In this document: piece by piece, positions 1 to 8,600 of the stretch
Position numbering within the stretch: position 1 is the first letter of the stretch
Layout of the letters: each line of letters opens with the position of its first letter
Assembly: GCA_023128135.1 (NCBI GenBank)
Contig: JAGMEO010000001.1
Span: 1 to 29,955, forward strand
Reading direction: 5' to 3'
From: Candidatus Bathyarchaeota archaeon
Lineage (GTDB): Archaea > Thermoproteota > Bathyarchaeia > RBG-16-48-13 > JAGMEO01
DNA: 29,955 nt
Translations under genes and position numbers: made by a program
The notes under the pieces: model-generated
Databases searched by the model: none
What the model was told of the DNA's origin: nothing
What the model saw: the letters and a program-made list of their open reading frames with translations, nothing else

Positions 1-1887
1 TCGGAAGATTATAGAATTTTAACCCAAGCGACTTTCATAGAGCTTTGGAACAAAGGGTTAATATACGAATCAACTAGGCCAAACATTTACTGTATTCATT
101 GTAAAACAACAATTGCTGATGCAGAAGTTGAATATGAGGAGCTAATTACGCAACTAGTTTACATTAATTTTGACTTGAAAGACGGTAGACAAATAACAAT
201 AGCAACAACTCGTCCTGAATTGCTTTGTGCATGTCAGGCAATTATTTTCCATCCAGATGATGATAGGTATAAAAATCTTGAAGAAACAACAGCTATTCTT
301 CCAATTTACAACAGAGAGGTTTCTATTATTCAGAGCAAGGAGGCAAAGCCAGAGTTTGGAACTGGGCTTGCGATGATATGTAGTTATGGTGACTTTTCAG
401 ATGTTCGATTATTTAGAGAACTTGGTTTACAAGAAATAATTGCCATAAATGAAGAAGGAAAGATGACGGAAAATGCAGGAAAATATTCATTCCAATTAGT
501 TGAAGATGCAAGAATACAGATAATAAAAGATTTGAAAGAACAGGGTGCGGTTGTAAAGACAGAAGAAATTAAACATAGAACTCCTGTTTGTGGTAGAAGC
601 CGCACACCAATAGAAATAATTTCAATGAAAGAGTACTATCTGAAACAAATTGAATATCTTCCTAATATTCGAAAAATTGCTGAAAACATGCTATTCCATC
701 CAGAAAAACATAGACAAATATTATTGAACTGGATTGATTCTGTTACAATTGATTGGCCAATTTCTAGGAGAAGATATTACGGAACCGAAATACCAATATG
801 GTATTGCAAAGAATGCGATAAACCAAACATACCTAAATCAGGAAAATATTACCAACCTTGGAAAGAGAAACCGCCGTTCAAATCATGTCAGCACTGCGGG
901 AGTAAAAAAGGCTTCATAGGTGAAAATAGAATTTTTGATACTTGGATGGATTCAAGTGTATCACCACTTTTCATTTCTGGTTATTTGAGAGATAATAAAC
1001 ACTTTAAAAAAACATTCCCAAATACTTTAAGACCACAAGCAAAGGATATCGTGAGAACGTGGTTATTTTACACAATTCTTAGATGTTTTCAATTGACAAA
1101 TCAACCACCTTTCGATCGAGTATGGATTATGGGATTTGGTGTTGACGAGAAAGGAGAGAGGATGAGCAAAAGTAGGGGAAATGTTATAGATCCGTTTCCT
1201 ATTTTAAAGAAATATGGTGCTGACACATTTAGATTCTGGGGGGCTTCAGAAACAAGTCTAGGTTCTGATTTCAGATGTTCTGTACAAAAAATTGCGAGCG
1301 CCTCAAGGTTCTTAACCAAAATTTGGAATATATCCAGATTCATATCTAGTTTTCCAAAGCCAAAAGAAGTCAAGCTTACAAATACAGACAAATGGATTTT
1401 AGCTGAACTCAGTAACTTGATAAAAATTTCTCTAAAAGGATATAAAAGCTTCAATTTTTTCATTCCATCAAACACAATCCGGGAATTTGCCTGGAATTTA
1501 TTTGCTGCGCATTATATAGAAATAGTTAAAAAAAGGGCGTATGGCCAAGGATTTACAAAAGACGAGCAAAAAGCTGCTTGGTTCACTCTTCACACTTGTC
1601 TAAAAAATATTTTGTTATTGCTTGCTCCAATAACACCATTTATTACAGAGGTGATTTGGAAACAACTATATCACGAAAAGAGCATCCATGTAAACCAATT
1701 TCCAGAAATTAAATGGAAAACCGATTTATCAGAAATGACCAGCGATTTGATAAGATTTAATTCAAAGATTTGGAACGATAAGAAAGAAAAAGACTTGTCT
1801 CTAACAGAATCTATAAAAACAAAAATACCTGAAAAACTCAAACCATTCGAAAAAGACCTAATTCACATGCATAATATAACTACTTAG
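1..1887 (+). CDS. valS: Valyl-tRNA synthetase, 5'-truncated by the window edge
   Basis: Class I aminoacyl-tRNA synthetase that charges tRNA-Val. The reading frame is open from base 1, so the N-terminus including the HIGH motif lies outside the window. Visible landmarks are YCIHCKTTIADAEVEYEE near the start, the editing (CP1) region, DWPISRRRYYGTEIPIWYC, a zinc-type CxxC...CxxC insert (CKEC and CQHC), and the KMSKS-type loop ERMSKSRGNVIDP followed by KYGADTFRFWGA. The C-terminal part is an anticodon-binding helical domain. DWPISRRRYYGTEIP is typical of archaeal ValRS and distinguishes it from IleRS and LeuRS. The stop is TAG at 1885-1887. An internal TTG at 175 is not a real start, because homology continues upstream of it. 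Confidence 0.95.
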   Translation, partial: SEDYRILTQATFIELWNKGLIYESTRPNIYCIHCKTTIADAEVEYEELITQLVYINFDLKDGRQITIATTRPELLCACQAIIFHPDDDRYKNLEETTAILPIYNREVSIIQSKEAKPEFGTGLAMICSYGDFSDVRLFRELGLQEIIAINEEGKMTENAGKYSFQLVEDARIQIIKDLKEQGAVVKTEEIKHRTPVCGRSRTPIEIISMKEYYLKQIEYLPNIRKIAENMLFHPEKHRQILLNWIDSVTIDWPISRRRYYGTEIPIWYCKECDKPNIPKSGKYYQPWKEKPPFKSCQHCGSKKGFIGENRIFDTWMDSSVSPLFISGYLRDNKHFKKTFPNTLRPQAKDIVRTWLFYTILRCFQLTNQPPFDRVWIMGFGVDEKGERMSKSRGNVIDPFPILKKYGADTFRFWGASETSLGSDFRCSVQKIASASRFLTKIWNISRFISSFPKPKEVKLTNTDKWILAELSNLIKISLKGYKSFNFFIPSNTIREFAWNLFAAHYIEIVKKRAYGQGFTKDEQKAAWFTLHTCLKNILLLLAPITPFITEVIWKQLYHEKSIHVNQFPEIKWKTDLSEMTSDLIRFNSKIWNDKKEKDLSLTESIKTKIPEKLKPFEKDLIHMHNITT

Positions 1888-2012
1888 CTTACACATAATA
1901 ACTACTTTCAACCAGTGTGCTAATGAAACACTTGTGCGTACAATCTTTTGCTACGTCTATTCACATTACCTTTTTTGTTCCTAATTTATAGTTTAAAAGT
2001 ACGATGTAAAAC

Positions 2013-2120
2013 TGGTGGGCCCGGCGGGATTTGAACCCGCGTTCTCTGGCTCCGAAGGCTTACACCAGTGTAGCTTATCTACATCTGTCAGTGCCTTGAT
2101 CCAAACTAGGCTACGAACCC
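2013..2120 (-). tRNA. tRNA-Arg(UCG) with a non-canonical 29/30 intron
   Basis: Acceptor GGGUUCG/CGGGCCC, discriminator A and encoded CCA (2013-2015). D-stem GCCT/AGGC, T-arm GCGGG-TTCAAAT-CCCGC. The anticodon loop CUUCGGA gives UCG. The 5' anticodon strand becomes CTGGC, pairing with GCCAG, only after removal of 29 nt at 2060-2088. This leaves a normal 76-nt body. The intron folds into a BHB: central helix GCAC/GTGT, bulges TGA and AAG, inner helices CAG/CTG and TGTAG/CTACA. The gene lies between valS and gfcR on the opposite strand. Confidence 0.93.
2060..2088 (-). other. Non-canonical BHB intron of tRNA-Arg(UCG), 29 nt
   Basis: The intron lies between tRNA positions 29 and 30, inside the 5' anticodon stem. 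Cutting after the second base of each 3-nt bulge (TG^A and AA^G) gives an intron that starts ACAG and ends GTAA. The boundaries cannot slide, because the flanking bases differ. Confidence 0.88.
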
Positions 2121-2224
2121 ACAAATCAGATGTGAAAAGCACCTAAAGAGATTTTCTATTTTCTTGAATAATATATGAATAATTGTAACAATTGAATAAA
2201 TCAGTGAAAATTGTTTAAATTATA

Positions 2225-2233
2225 GTTTATAAT
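2225..2233 (+). promoter_or_regulatory. Candidate TATA box of the gfcR-like gene
   Basis: An AT-rich AGTTTATAATT element lies about 55 to 60 nt before the ATG at 2288. This would place transcription start near 2255 and leave a short leader carrying the GGAG ribosome-binding site. The surroundings are all AT-rich, so this is only a candidate. Confidence 0.35.
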
Positions 2234-2287
2234 TATTTGAATTGAATCCTTTATCTTCACATTTTATTGTTAAAGGAGAATCATAAT

Positions 2288-3043
2288 ATGGGAGAGACAC
2301 ATTTACAAGATCTGCAATTCCGACTTATGACCATTGAATTACTTACTATCGCTAAGAAGAAGTATACTTACAGAGAATTAGCTTCTAAAACAGGGCTTCC
2401 TGTAACAGTCCTAAGTAGATATGTTAAGGGGCATGTTCTGCCAGGAGGAGGTAGAGCGCGAAAACTATGGGTAATTTTAAAGAAGCTTGTAGGACTAGAA
2501 GAAGAGCTTAGAAGAAGAATTAAGTTTGATGAATCAGGTTACTTCGACAACACATCAATTATAAGTGATATTGCTCTTTTAAAGCAAGCTGCACAATATG
2601 CTCTATCAAAATTTGCTGGAAGGCGAATTACTAAAGTATTAACTGTTGCGACGGACGGTATACCCTTAGCCACTGTAGTGGCTGACGCGTTAAATGTCGA
2701 TTTACTAATGGTTAAGAAGAATAAAGAAGTCGGAGTGAAAGACTTCATAGAGGAAACCTTTATTCCTGGTTTTTCAGATGTAATAACCTCTCTCTATTTG
2801 CCTAAAGGGGCTGTTAAAAGAGGGGACAGTGTTCTAATTGTAGATGATGTCATAAAAACTGGCGAAACACAACGAGCATTAATGGATATGATGAAAAAAG
2901 CAAGAGCCGAGGTTGCTGGTATTTATGCTCTTATAGCAATTGAAAATGATTGGTTGTCTAAACTGCAGAATACTCCTAAATGTCCAATTGAAGTTGTCAT
3001 AACCGTGCGACCACGAAAAATAAACAAGCGAAGACAAAAATAG
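2288..3043 (+). CDS. gfcR: GfcR-like transcriptional regulator (HTH plus phosphoribosyltransferase domain)
   Basis: 251 residues from ATG 2288, which is preceded by AAAGGAGA at 2272-2279; a TTG at 2267 overlaps that site and is unlikely. Residues about 10-60 form a helix-turn-helix (YRELASKTGLPVTVLSRYVKG). Residues about 90-245 are a type I PRTase domain with the PRPP loop VLIVDDVIKTGET near residues 182-194. The architecture matches archaeal regulators related to orotate phosphoribosyltransferase, of which haloarchaeal GfcR is the named example. Such proteins are thought to sense a phosphoribosyl ligand rather than act as salvage enzymes. The target genes in this organism are unknown; nucleotide or sugar metabolism is only a guess from the family. 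Confidence 0.8.
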   Translation: MGETHLQDLQFRLMTIELLTIAKKKYTYRELASKTGLPVTVLSRYVKGHVLPGGGRARKLWVILKKLVGLEEELRRRIKFDESGYFDNTSIISDIALLKQAAQYALSKFAGRRITKVLTVATDGIPLATVVADALNVDLLMVKKNKEVGVKDFIEETFIPGFSDVITSLYLPKGAVKRGDSVLIVDDVIKTGETQRALMDMMKKARAEVAGIYALIAIENDWLSKLQNTPKCPIEVVITVRPRKINKRRQK

Positions 3044-3158
3044 TTCATCACCTAAAGATAATGTGTTTATGAGTAACTTCTATTAAAGAAATTCAGTGTT
3101 AATCGCTATCAACTTTTTAAATTATGAGATCTGTGTTTTTATCTCTAGTCGTGATTTT

Positions 3159-3692
3159 ATGTCCGAAGAAATAATTGAAGCAAGTTTCAAAAAAAGCGGA
3201 GTCATAATTCCATCTCAAAAAGACGCTGATCTTTTGTATAAAAGCGGCTATGGGATTTTACATAAACAAGATGAAGGATCAATTTTAGGATCATGCGAAA
3301 CACTTCACTTAGTTGCTGAGAAACGGCTTCATGTAATTGATAATGAGAACCGTAAGGAACTAAATTTCCCAACGCTGCTTGAAAAGTTCCGAAGTAAAGA
3401 TGCAGAGATATGGACTAGATACCTAATTTACAGGGATCTTAGAAGTAGAGGCTATGTTGTTAGAGACGGATTCAGCTTTGGGATAGATTTCCGTTTATAC
3501 GAACGAGGCAAATATGGGGAACAAGCTGCAAAGTATATTGTCTTTGGTATATGTGAAGGAATTCCGACACCTATCAAGAAGCTTAGTGAGATTCTTCGAT
3601 TCGTTCAAAGTACAAAAAAGAGTCTCATTCTTGCGGTTGTGGATAGGAGAGGTGAGATCGTGTATTATTCACTTTCTAAACTTACTTTTTAA
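3159..3692 (+). CDS. endA: tRNA-splicing endonuclease subunit lacking the catalytic His
   Basis: 177 residues from ATG 3159; an upstream TTG at 3096 would add an unrelated leader. The C-terminal nuclease fold is clear: YLIYRDLRSRGYVVRDGF, SFGIDFRLYERG, KYIVFGICEG and LILAVVDRRGEIVYYSL. The family catalytic triad is Tyr-His-Lys. The Tyr (DFRLYERG) and the Lys (STKKSLILAVVD) are present. The His that normally precedes the K-Y/F-L/I-V strand is replaced: the sequence reads EQAAKYIV, and no histidine occurs anywhere between the Tyr and Lys motifs. In heteromeric archaeal EndA enzymes the structural subunit loses catalytic residues, so this may be a partner subunit with a complete paralogue elsewhere. 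It is 12 nt upstream of the DGGGP synthase gene. Confidence 0.88.
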   Translation: MSEEIIEASFKKSGVIIPSQKDADLLYKSGYGILHKQDEGSILGSCETLHLVAEKRLHVIDNENRKELNFPTLLEKFRSKDAEIWTRYLIYRDLRSRGYVVRDGFSFGIDFRLYERGKYGEQAAKYIVFGICEGIPTPIKKLSEILRFVQSTKKSLILAVVDRRGEIVYYSLSKLTF

Positions 3693-3704
3693 TAGAGGAT
3701 AATT

Positions 3705-4550
3705 TTGTTAAAAGCAATTGGTTTCATCAAAGTAACAAGGATTATCAATTCCTTAATGATGGGGTTTGCTGTTTTAATAGGTGAAACCATTGCACTGAGA
3801 GGTAGCCCTCCTCATTTTATGAGTACTTTGCTTGGATTTACCACTGCTTTCACTTTAACTGGGGCTTCAATGGCTGTTAATGATTATTATGATAGGGCTG
3901 TCGATGCTGTGAACGAGCCTAACCGTCCAATACCTAGTGGGATAATTTCTCCAAAAGAAACCTTAGTATATGCTGCAGCATTAGTCATTATTGGTATGCT
4001 ATCAGCGTTTTTTACAAATTATGCTTGCCTTATAACTGCTGCGATTTCATTGGCTGTATCCATGTTTTATAATACAAAAGGTAAAGCATCAGGTTTAGCT
4101 GGGAACTTTATGGTCAGCTTCAGTGTGGCGATACCATTTGTATATGGAGGATTAGTTGTAAAACAGATTGTTAATCTATCACTTCTGCTTTTTTCCTCGA
4201 TGGCTTTTTTATCGAATACAGGTAGAGAAATAACAAAAGACATAGTGGACATTGAAGGGGACAAGATAAGGAATTTAAAAACAATCGCTTTAGTCTATGG
4301 TCCTAAAAAGGCTGCAATAGTAGCAGCATTTTTTTATATTTCTGCTGTTTTTTTTAGCGTTATCCCTATCTTTCTAAACTTGGTAACTTCTAGCTACATG
4401 CTTCCTGTTGCGGCATCTGATTTTGGTTTTATTTTTTGTTCAATGTTATTATTAAAAAATTTCTCAAGGGACAATGCTAGATTTATCAAAAACACCGTGT
4501 TAATTTGTATGATTGCTGGTTTGACAGCTTTCATTATAGGAATCTATTAA
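3705..4550 (+). CDS. Digeranylgeranylglyceryl phosphate synthase (UbiA family)
   Basis: 281-residue polytopic membrane prenyltransferase that attaches the second geranylgeranyl chain to GGGP in archaeal ether-lipid synthesis. The first Asp-rich motif is NDYYDRAVDAVNEPNRP (about residues 64-80) and the second is GREITKDIVDIEGDK (about residues 173-187); both coordinate the Mg-diphosphate of the donor. About eight to nine hydrophobic segments surround them. The start is TTG 3705, preceded by GAGGAT at 3695-3700. It follows endA by 12 nt and is probably co-transcribed with it. The archaeal context and the PNRPIPSG sequence favour DGGGP synthase over quinone-pathway UbiA enzymes. Confidence 0.9.
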   Translation: MLKAIGFIKVTRIINSLMMGFAVLIGETIALRGSPPHFMSTLLGFTTAFTLTGASMAVNDYYDRAVDAVNEPNRPIPSGIISPKETLVYAAALVIIGMLSAFFTNYACLITAAISLAVSMFYNTKGKASGLAGNFMVSFSVAIPFVYGGLVVKQIVNLSLLLFSSMAFLSNTGREITKDIVDIEGDKIRNLKTIALVYGPKKAAIVAAFFYISAVFFSVIPIFLNLVTSSYMLPVAASDFGFIFCSMLLLKNFSRDNARFIKNTVLICMIAGLTAFIIGIY

Positions 4551-4572
4551 CATTACTTCAAGTTGCAATAAC

Positions 4573-4671
4573 TGGCGGGCCCGCGGGGAATTGAACCCCG
4601 GATCTGCAGCTATCTTCCATGGGGGGTATCATTAGGAGGCTGCTGCCTTATCCAGACTAGGCCACGGGCCC
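4573..4671 (-). tRNA. tRNA-Arg(CCU) with a 37/38 intron
   Basis: Acceptor GGGCCCG/CGGGCCC, discriminator G, encoded CCA. D-stem GCCT/AGGC, anticodon stem GCAGC/GCTGC, T-arm CGGGG-TTCAATT-CCCCG. The anticodon loop CTCCTAA gives CCU. A 21-nt intron (about 4612-4632) is removed at the canonical 37/38 position, leaving 75 nt. The BHB is imperfect here: CTCC pairs with GG-A-AG only if one base is bulged, so the boundaries could shift by a base. Confidence 0.92.
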
Positions 4672-4773
4672 AAGGCTTCAAAAGTTTAGGGAATATAAAT
4701 TTATTGTCATTCTTTTCTCGTTGTTAGATAAGACAACGAATTTTGTTGTATCCGTGTGACCCAGGATGTTTGT

Positions 4774-4895
4774 TGGCGCCCTTCGGCAGGAGCGAATAGT
4801 TACTCACTCCTTTGGCCGGGATTTGAACCCGGGTCGAGCGGGATCTGCGTTTTTTCGACAGCCACTCATGTTAGACCTGACTGCACCACCAGGGC
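4774..4895 (-). tRNA. tRNA-Asp(GUC) with two introns, one in the 3' acceptor stem
   Basis: The 5' acceptor GCCCTGG can pair only with CCA joined to GGGC across a 31-nt insert at 4782-4812; this restores CCAGGGC, discriminator G and encoded CCA (4774-4776). The T-arm is CCGGG-TTCAAAT-CCCGG. The anticodon stem AGTGG/CCGCT flanks a 7-nt loop CTGTCG+C (anticodon GUC) after a 13-nt intron (4843-4855) is removed at 37/38. That intron has central helix CTGT/GCAG with bulges CGA and ATC and no inner helix. The mature body is 75 nt. One D-stem pair (13-22) is a C-A mismatch. Confidence 0.92.
4782..4812 (-). other. Non-canonical BHB intron in the tRNA-Asp acceptor stem, 31 nt
   Basis: Located between tRNA positions 68 and 69. 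The central helix is CGGC (exon) with GCCG (intron), the bulges are CAA and AAG, and the inner stem is a 9-bp AGGAGTGAG/TTCGCTCCT hairpin with a 6-nt loop. Cuts CA^A and AA^G rejoin exactly to CCAGGGC. The fit to the canonical motif is complete. Confidence 0.92.
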
Positions 4896-5009
4896 TATAT
4901 TTGATATGATGATTAGAAATTTGGAACTATATAGCTTATTTAAGCATTTACATACCTTTCCATCTCCCAAAAACATCAAAGAAAATAATTTTTGGTCCCG
5001 CGGGAGCGA

Positions 5010-5039
5010 GTTTCAGCTAAACATTAAATTGATTATGCT
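5010..5039 (-). other. Non-canonical BHB intron in the tRNA-Tyr T-loop, 30 nt
   Basis: Located at position 59/60. The central helix TTCA/TGAA is fully Watson-Crick, the bulges are AAA and ACT, and cuts AA^A and AC^T rejoin to the consensus T-loop TTCAAAT. The inner helix is short (GC/GC), so the motif is slightly relaxed. Confidence 0.88.
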
Positions 5040-5114
5040 TTTGAACGCCCGACACTCCGGTGTCTGTTAGCTTGGTATGTTAAGTTTTGTCTATCTAAGG
5101 TAGACATCTACAGC

Positions 5115-5145
5115 GTCTCCGTCCTTTTCATTTGAAAAAGTGGCT
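5115..5145 (-). other. Non-canonical BHB intron in the tRNA-Tyr 5' anticodon stem, 31 nt
   Basis: Located at position 30/31. The central helix is CTTC/GGAG (one G-U), the bulges are CGA and ACG, and the interior contains a 7-bp CTTTTTC/GAAAAGG stem with an AAAT loop. Splicing joins TCCG to G and restores a full 5-bp anticodon stem. Confidence 0.88.
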
Positions 5146-5297
5146 CGGAAGCTCTACCAAGCTGAGCTACCGCGGGATAAATCAAAGAAAATGAAAATTG
5201 GCATATAAATCTTCTTTGATTTTAAACATCTATATTTTATCTCAGTTTTCAGAACAATAATAAGTAAGCTGAACATAAATCACGATATCTAATAACA

Positions 5298-5305
5298 CTT
5301 ATAAG
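5298..5305 (+). promoter_or_regulatory. Candidate TATA box for tRNA-Lys
   Basis: CTTATAAG lies about 35 to 42 nt upstream of the first base of tRNA-Lys, a plausible spacing for an archaeal tRNA promoter. Confidence 0.45.
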
Positions 5306-5339
5306 TCAACTAGATTTTCTCTTTCGGTGAAAAACAAGT

Positions 5340-5416
5340 GGGCCCGTAGCTCAGCAAGGAAGAGCACCGGGCTTTTAACCCGGTGGTCCTGGGTTCAATT
5401 CCCAGCGGGCTCACCA
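5340..5416 (+). tRNA. tRNA-Lys(UUU), intron-free
   Basis: Acceptor GGGCCCG/CGGGCTC, D-arm GCTC/GAGC, anticodon stem CCGGG/CCCGG with loop CTTTTAA (UUU), variable TGGTC, T-arm CTGGG-TTCAATT-CCCAG, discriminator A and encoded CCA. It is the only tRNA in the window without an intron. The 279 nt between it and rpoB hold no recognisable gene. Confidence 0.97.
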
Positions 5417-5512
5417 CAGATAATTCTCCCGTTGTTCTTCATGATTCAGTATAGTTGTCTAAGAATTGTGGAGATCAGTAAGCTAACACATCCCGGTGAG
5501 TCTACGATAAAG

Positions 5513-5520
5513 TTTATAAA
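5513..5520 (+). promoter_or_regulatory. Candidate promoter of the rpoB operon
   Basis: A TTTATAAA element preceded by purines in the otherwise empty stretch 5417-5695. It would give a leader of about 150 nt before rpoB. The evidence is weak, because the region is AT-rich throughout. Confidence 0.3.
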
Positions 5521-5695
5521 GTTCTTGACGTTGCTACTTTTGTTAACTTTAGATTTAGAGGCAATCCCTCTTATGAAATTTGGATTTTTTAGACTAGGTG
5601 ACTTTCTAGTTAAATCTGTTTGGAGGAAATAAGTCCTTGATTACGAATTTGGGAATTAACGTCATTGAATTGCATGCACAGGGAGTTAATGCTAA

Positions 5696-8600
5696 GTGTT
5701 GAATAATTTGCAATCATCAAAATTAGACCTTTGGATTTTAATGAAAAAATATATTGAAGAAAAAGGCTTGGTTAGGCAGCATCTTGATTCATATAATGAT
5801 TTTATAGATACGGGTTTACAGGAAATAGTGAGCGAGGTAGGGAAAATTCAGGTAGAAGCCCAAGATTATCCTTTTGAAGTTAAGCTTGGGAAGATTGAGG
5901 CCACTTGTCCACGAATTGTAGAGGTAGATGGTTCAGATCACACAATTTATCCGATGGAAACTCGGCTAAGAAATCTAACTTATTCTGCTCCTCTATACCT
6001 TGAAATGATACCTGTAAAAGACGGGTGTGAAGGGCTCTCAGAAACTGTTTACATCGGTAATTTTCCAGTTATGTTAAAGTCTAAACTATGTCCTCTTTCT
6101 AAGATGACTCCAGAGGAGCTAATTAAGGCAGGTGAGGATTCAAACGATCCTGGCGGGTACTTTATTGTTAATGGTTCAGAAAGAGTGACTGTTGCAATGG
6201 AGGACTTAGCCCCAAATAGAATATTGGTTGACATCGACGATAGTGGAACTAAGCCTGTTTACAGGGCAAAAGTCTTCTCAACGACGGTTGGCTTTAGAGC
6301 AAGAATTGAAATAAAAATGAAGCATAGTGGAGGTATCTATGTTTCTATACCGGGCGTTCCATCTGAGCTCCCAATAATTATATTGATGAGAGCTTTAAAC
6401 CTGGAGTCAGATAAAGATATAGTAACATTGATTTCAAGCGATGAAAAAATCCAGGACCAGCTTGAACCCTCTTTTGATGAAGTTCAAGGAATAAGTACAA
6501 CTCAGAATGCAATAGCGTATATTGGTAATAGAGTCGCCTATGGTCAAATTGAGGAGTATAGGATTAAAAGGGCTGAGAGCATTTTAAGTAGGAACTTTTT
6601 TCCTCACATAGGTCAAACAAACGAACACCATTTGGAGAAAGCAAGATTTCTAGGAGAAATGGTTTTAAGGGTTATTGAATTAAAACTGGGACGCAGAAAG
6701 GAAGATGATAGGGATCATTATGCAAATAAACGATTGAGATTAGCTGGGCCTCTTCTATCAGACCTCTTTAGGATAGCCTTTCGAAGTCTATGCAGAGACA
6801 TAAAATATCAATTAGACCGTATGAGTATCAGAAGAAAAGCCCTCTCAATTCCTACCGCAGTAAGACCTGGAATAGTAACAGATCGTATGAACCATGCTTT
6901 GGCAACAGGAAACTGGGGACGAGGAAGAGTTGGAATGACACAGCTCTTAGATCGTAAAAATTTTATATCAACCTTAAGTCACTTAAGACGTCTCCAATCT
7001 CCTCTTAGTAGAAGTCAACCAAACTTCGAAGCTAGAGATTTACATCCAACTCATTGGGGACGTCTTTGTCCCAATGAAACACCTGAAGGTTCAAACTGTG
7101 GTCTGGTAAAAAACCTAGCTCTTATGGCATCCATTTCTGTTGCTGCTGATACTGATAAGGTTATACGTTTCTTAAGTCATCTAGGTGTAGTATCTACAAC
7201 TAAACCTATTTCAGAGGATGAGGAAGTTTATGCAAAAATCTTTGTTGATGGCTCTCTAATCGGATACCATAATGATCCAGTTTCCTTAGTGAGAGCTTTT
7301 AGGAAGGCTCGTAGGCATGGAGAAATAGATCCAGAGGTTAACATTGTTTACTACTCTGAACACAAAAGAAAGGTCTCCCCTATAATTTTCGTGAATTGTA
7401 ATGTTGGAAGAATACGACGGCCATTAATAATAATAGAAAATGGCGAATCCAAACTCACACTCGAACAAATCACGAGACTAAAAAAAGGAGAAATCACTTT
7501 TGATGATCTTATATTAGAAGGTAGTATAGAATATCTAGACGCAGAGGAAGAAGAAAACGCATATGTGGCTTTAAACCATGAAAGCTTAACATCCAAGCAC
7601 ACCCATCTAGAAATTGCATCTTACACAATACTTGGCATATGTGCATCAACAATCCCATATGCTGAGCATAATCAGTCTCCTAGAAACTCCTATGAAGCAG
7701 CGATGGCTAAACAAGCTTTGGGTGTTTATTCAATTAACTACTTCAACAGAGCAGACTCGCGATCACACTTCCTTCATTATCCCCAAAAACCACTAGTAAC
7801 AACAAAACCAATGGAAGTCTTACACTACAACGAAAAACCATCTGGACAAAACTGTATAGTAGCTGTTCTATCCTGCAAAGGCTATAATATGGAAGACGCT
7901 ATCGTATTAAACAAATCTTCAATACAACGGGGTATGTTTAGATCCTTTTTCTATCGGGTCTATGTTGCAGAAGGGAGACAGTACCTCGGTGGATTAAAAG
8001 ATAAATTTGAAACTCCATCTTCTGACATAAGGGGCTTCAGAGGAGAACAATATTATAAACTACTTGAAGAAGACGGTGTTATTGGCGTAGAATCTCTTGT
8101 TGATGGGAGCGAGGTACTTATCGGCAGAACAAGTCCACCTCGCTTCTTAGAAGAATATAAGGAGTTTGAACTCAAAGGTCCTACAAGAAGAGACACCTCT
8201 ATTACTATGAGATCTGCCGAAGCAGGAACTGTTGATGAAGTATTTCTAATGGTTTCAGCTCAAGGCAATCGGCTGGTTAAGGTTAAGGCTCGGGATCAAA
8301 GAATCCCGGAGCTAGGAGATAAATTTGCTTCTCGACACGGACAGAAGGGAGTAATCGGCATGGTTATTCCTCATGTTGACATGCCTTTTACAGAAGATGG
8401 CATTGTTCCAGACATAATAATTAATCCTCACGCCTTCCCTTCTAGAATGACTGTGGGACAGTTTGTTGAGTCTATTTCAGGTAAAGTTGCAGCCTTAGAT
8501 GGTGAAGTCATGGATGGAACGCCTTTCTACAGTTTGACAGTGGATGAGATAAGGAAAAAACTCTTTAGTCTAGGCTTTCAGCACAGTGGCAGAGAAGTTA

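Larger units (their letters stand above)
4993..5176 (-). tRNA. tRNA-Tyr(GUA) with three introns, including one in the T-loop
   Basis: The acceptor CCCGCGG/CCGCGGG with C1-G72 and discriminator A is the archaeal tRNA-Tyr signature; CCA is encoded at 4993-4995. D-arm GCTC/GAGC. Removing 31 nt (5115-5145, site 30/31) gives 5' anticodon strand TCCGG. Removing 46 nt (5062-5107, site 37/38; helix CTGT/ACAG, bulges AGA and ACA) gives loop CTGTAGA and strand CCGGA. Removing 30 nt (5010-5039, site 59/60) restores T-arm GGGCG-TTCAAAT-CGCTC. The mature body is 74 nt from a 181-nt gene, so introns exceed exons. Confidence 0.92.

Noticed and set aside
4756..5070. A 104-residue plus-strand open frame.
   Set aside because: It runs antisense through the tRNA-Asp gene and into tRNA-Tyr, and resembles no protein family.
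4993..5176. Possibility that tRNA-Tyr is a broken tRNA pseudogene.
   Set aside because: All three inserts end at bulge positions, all stems pair after removal, and the archaeal Tyr identity elements C1-G72, A73 and GUA are intact.
5327..5632. A 101-residue plus-strand open frame starting before tRNA-Lys.
   Set aside because: Its first third is a translation of tRNA-Lys and the rest is low-complexity hydrophobic text without a family match.
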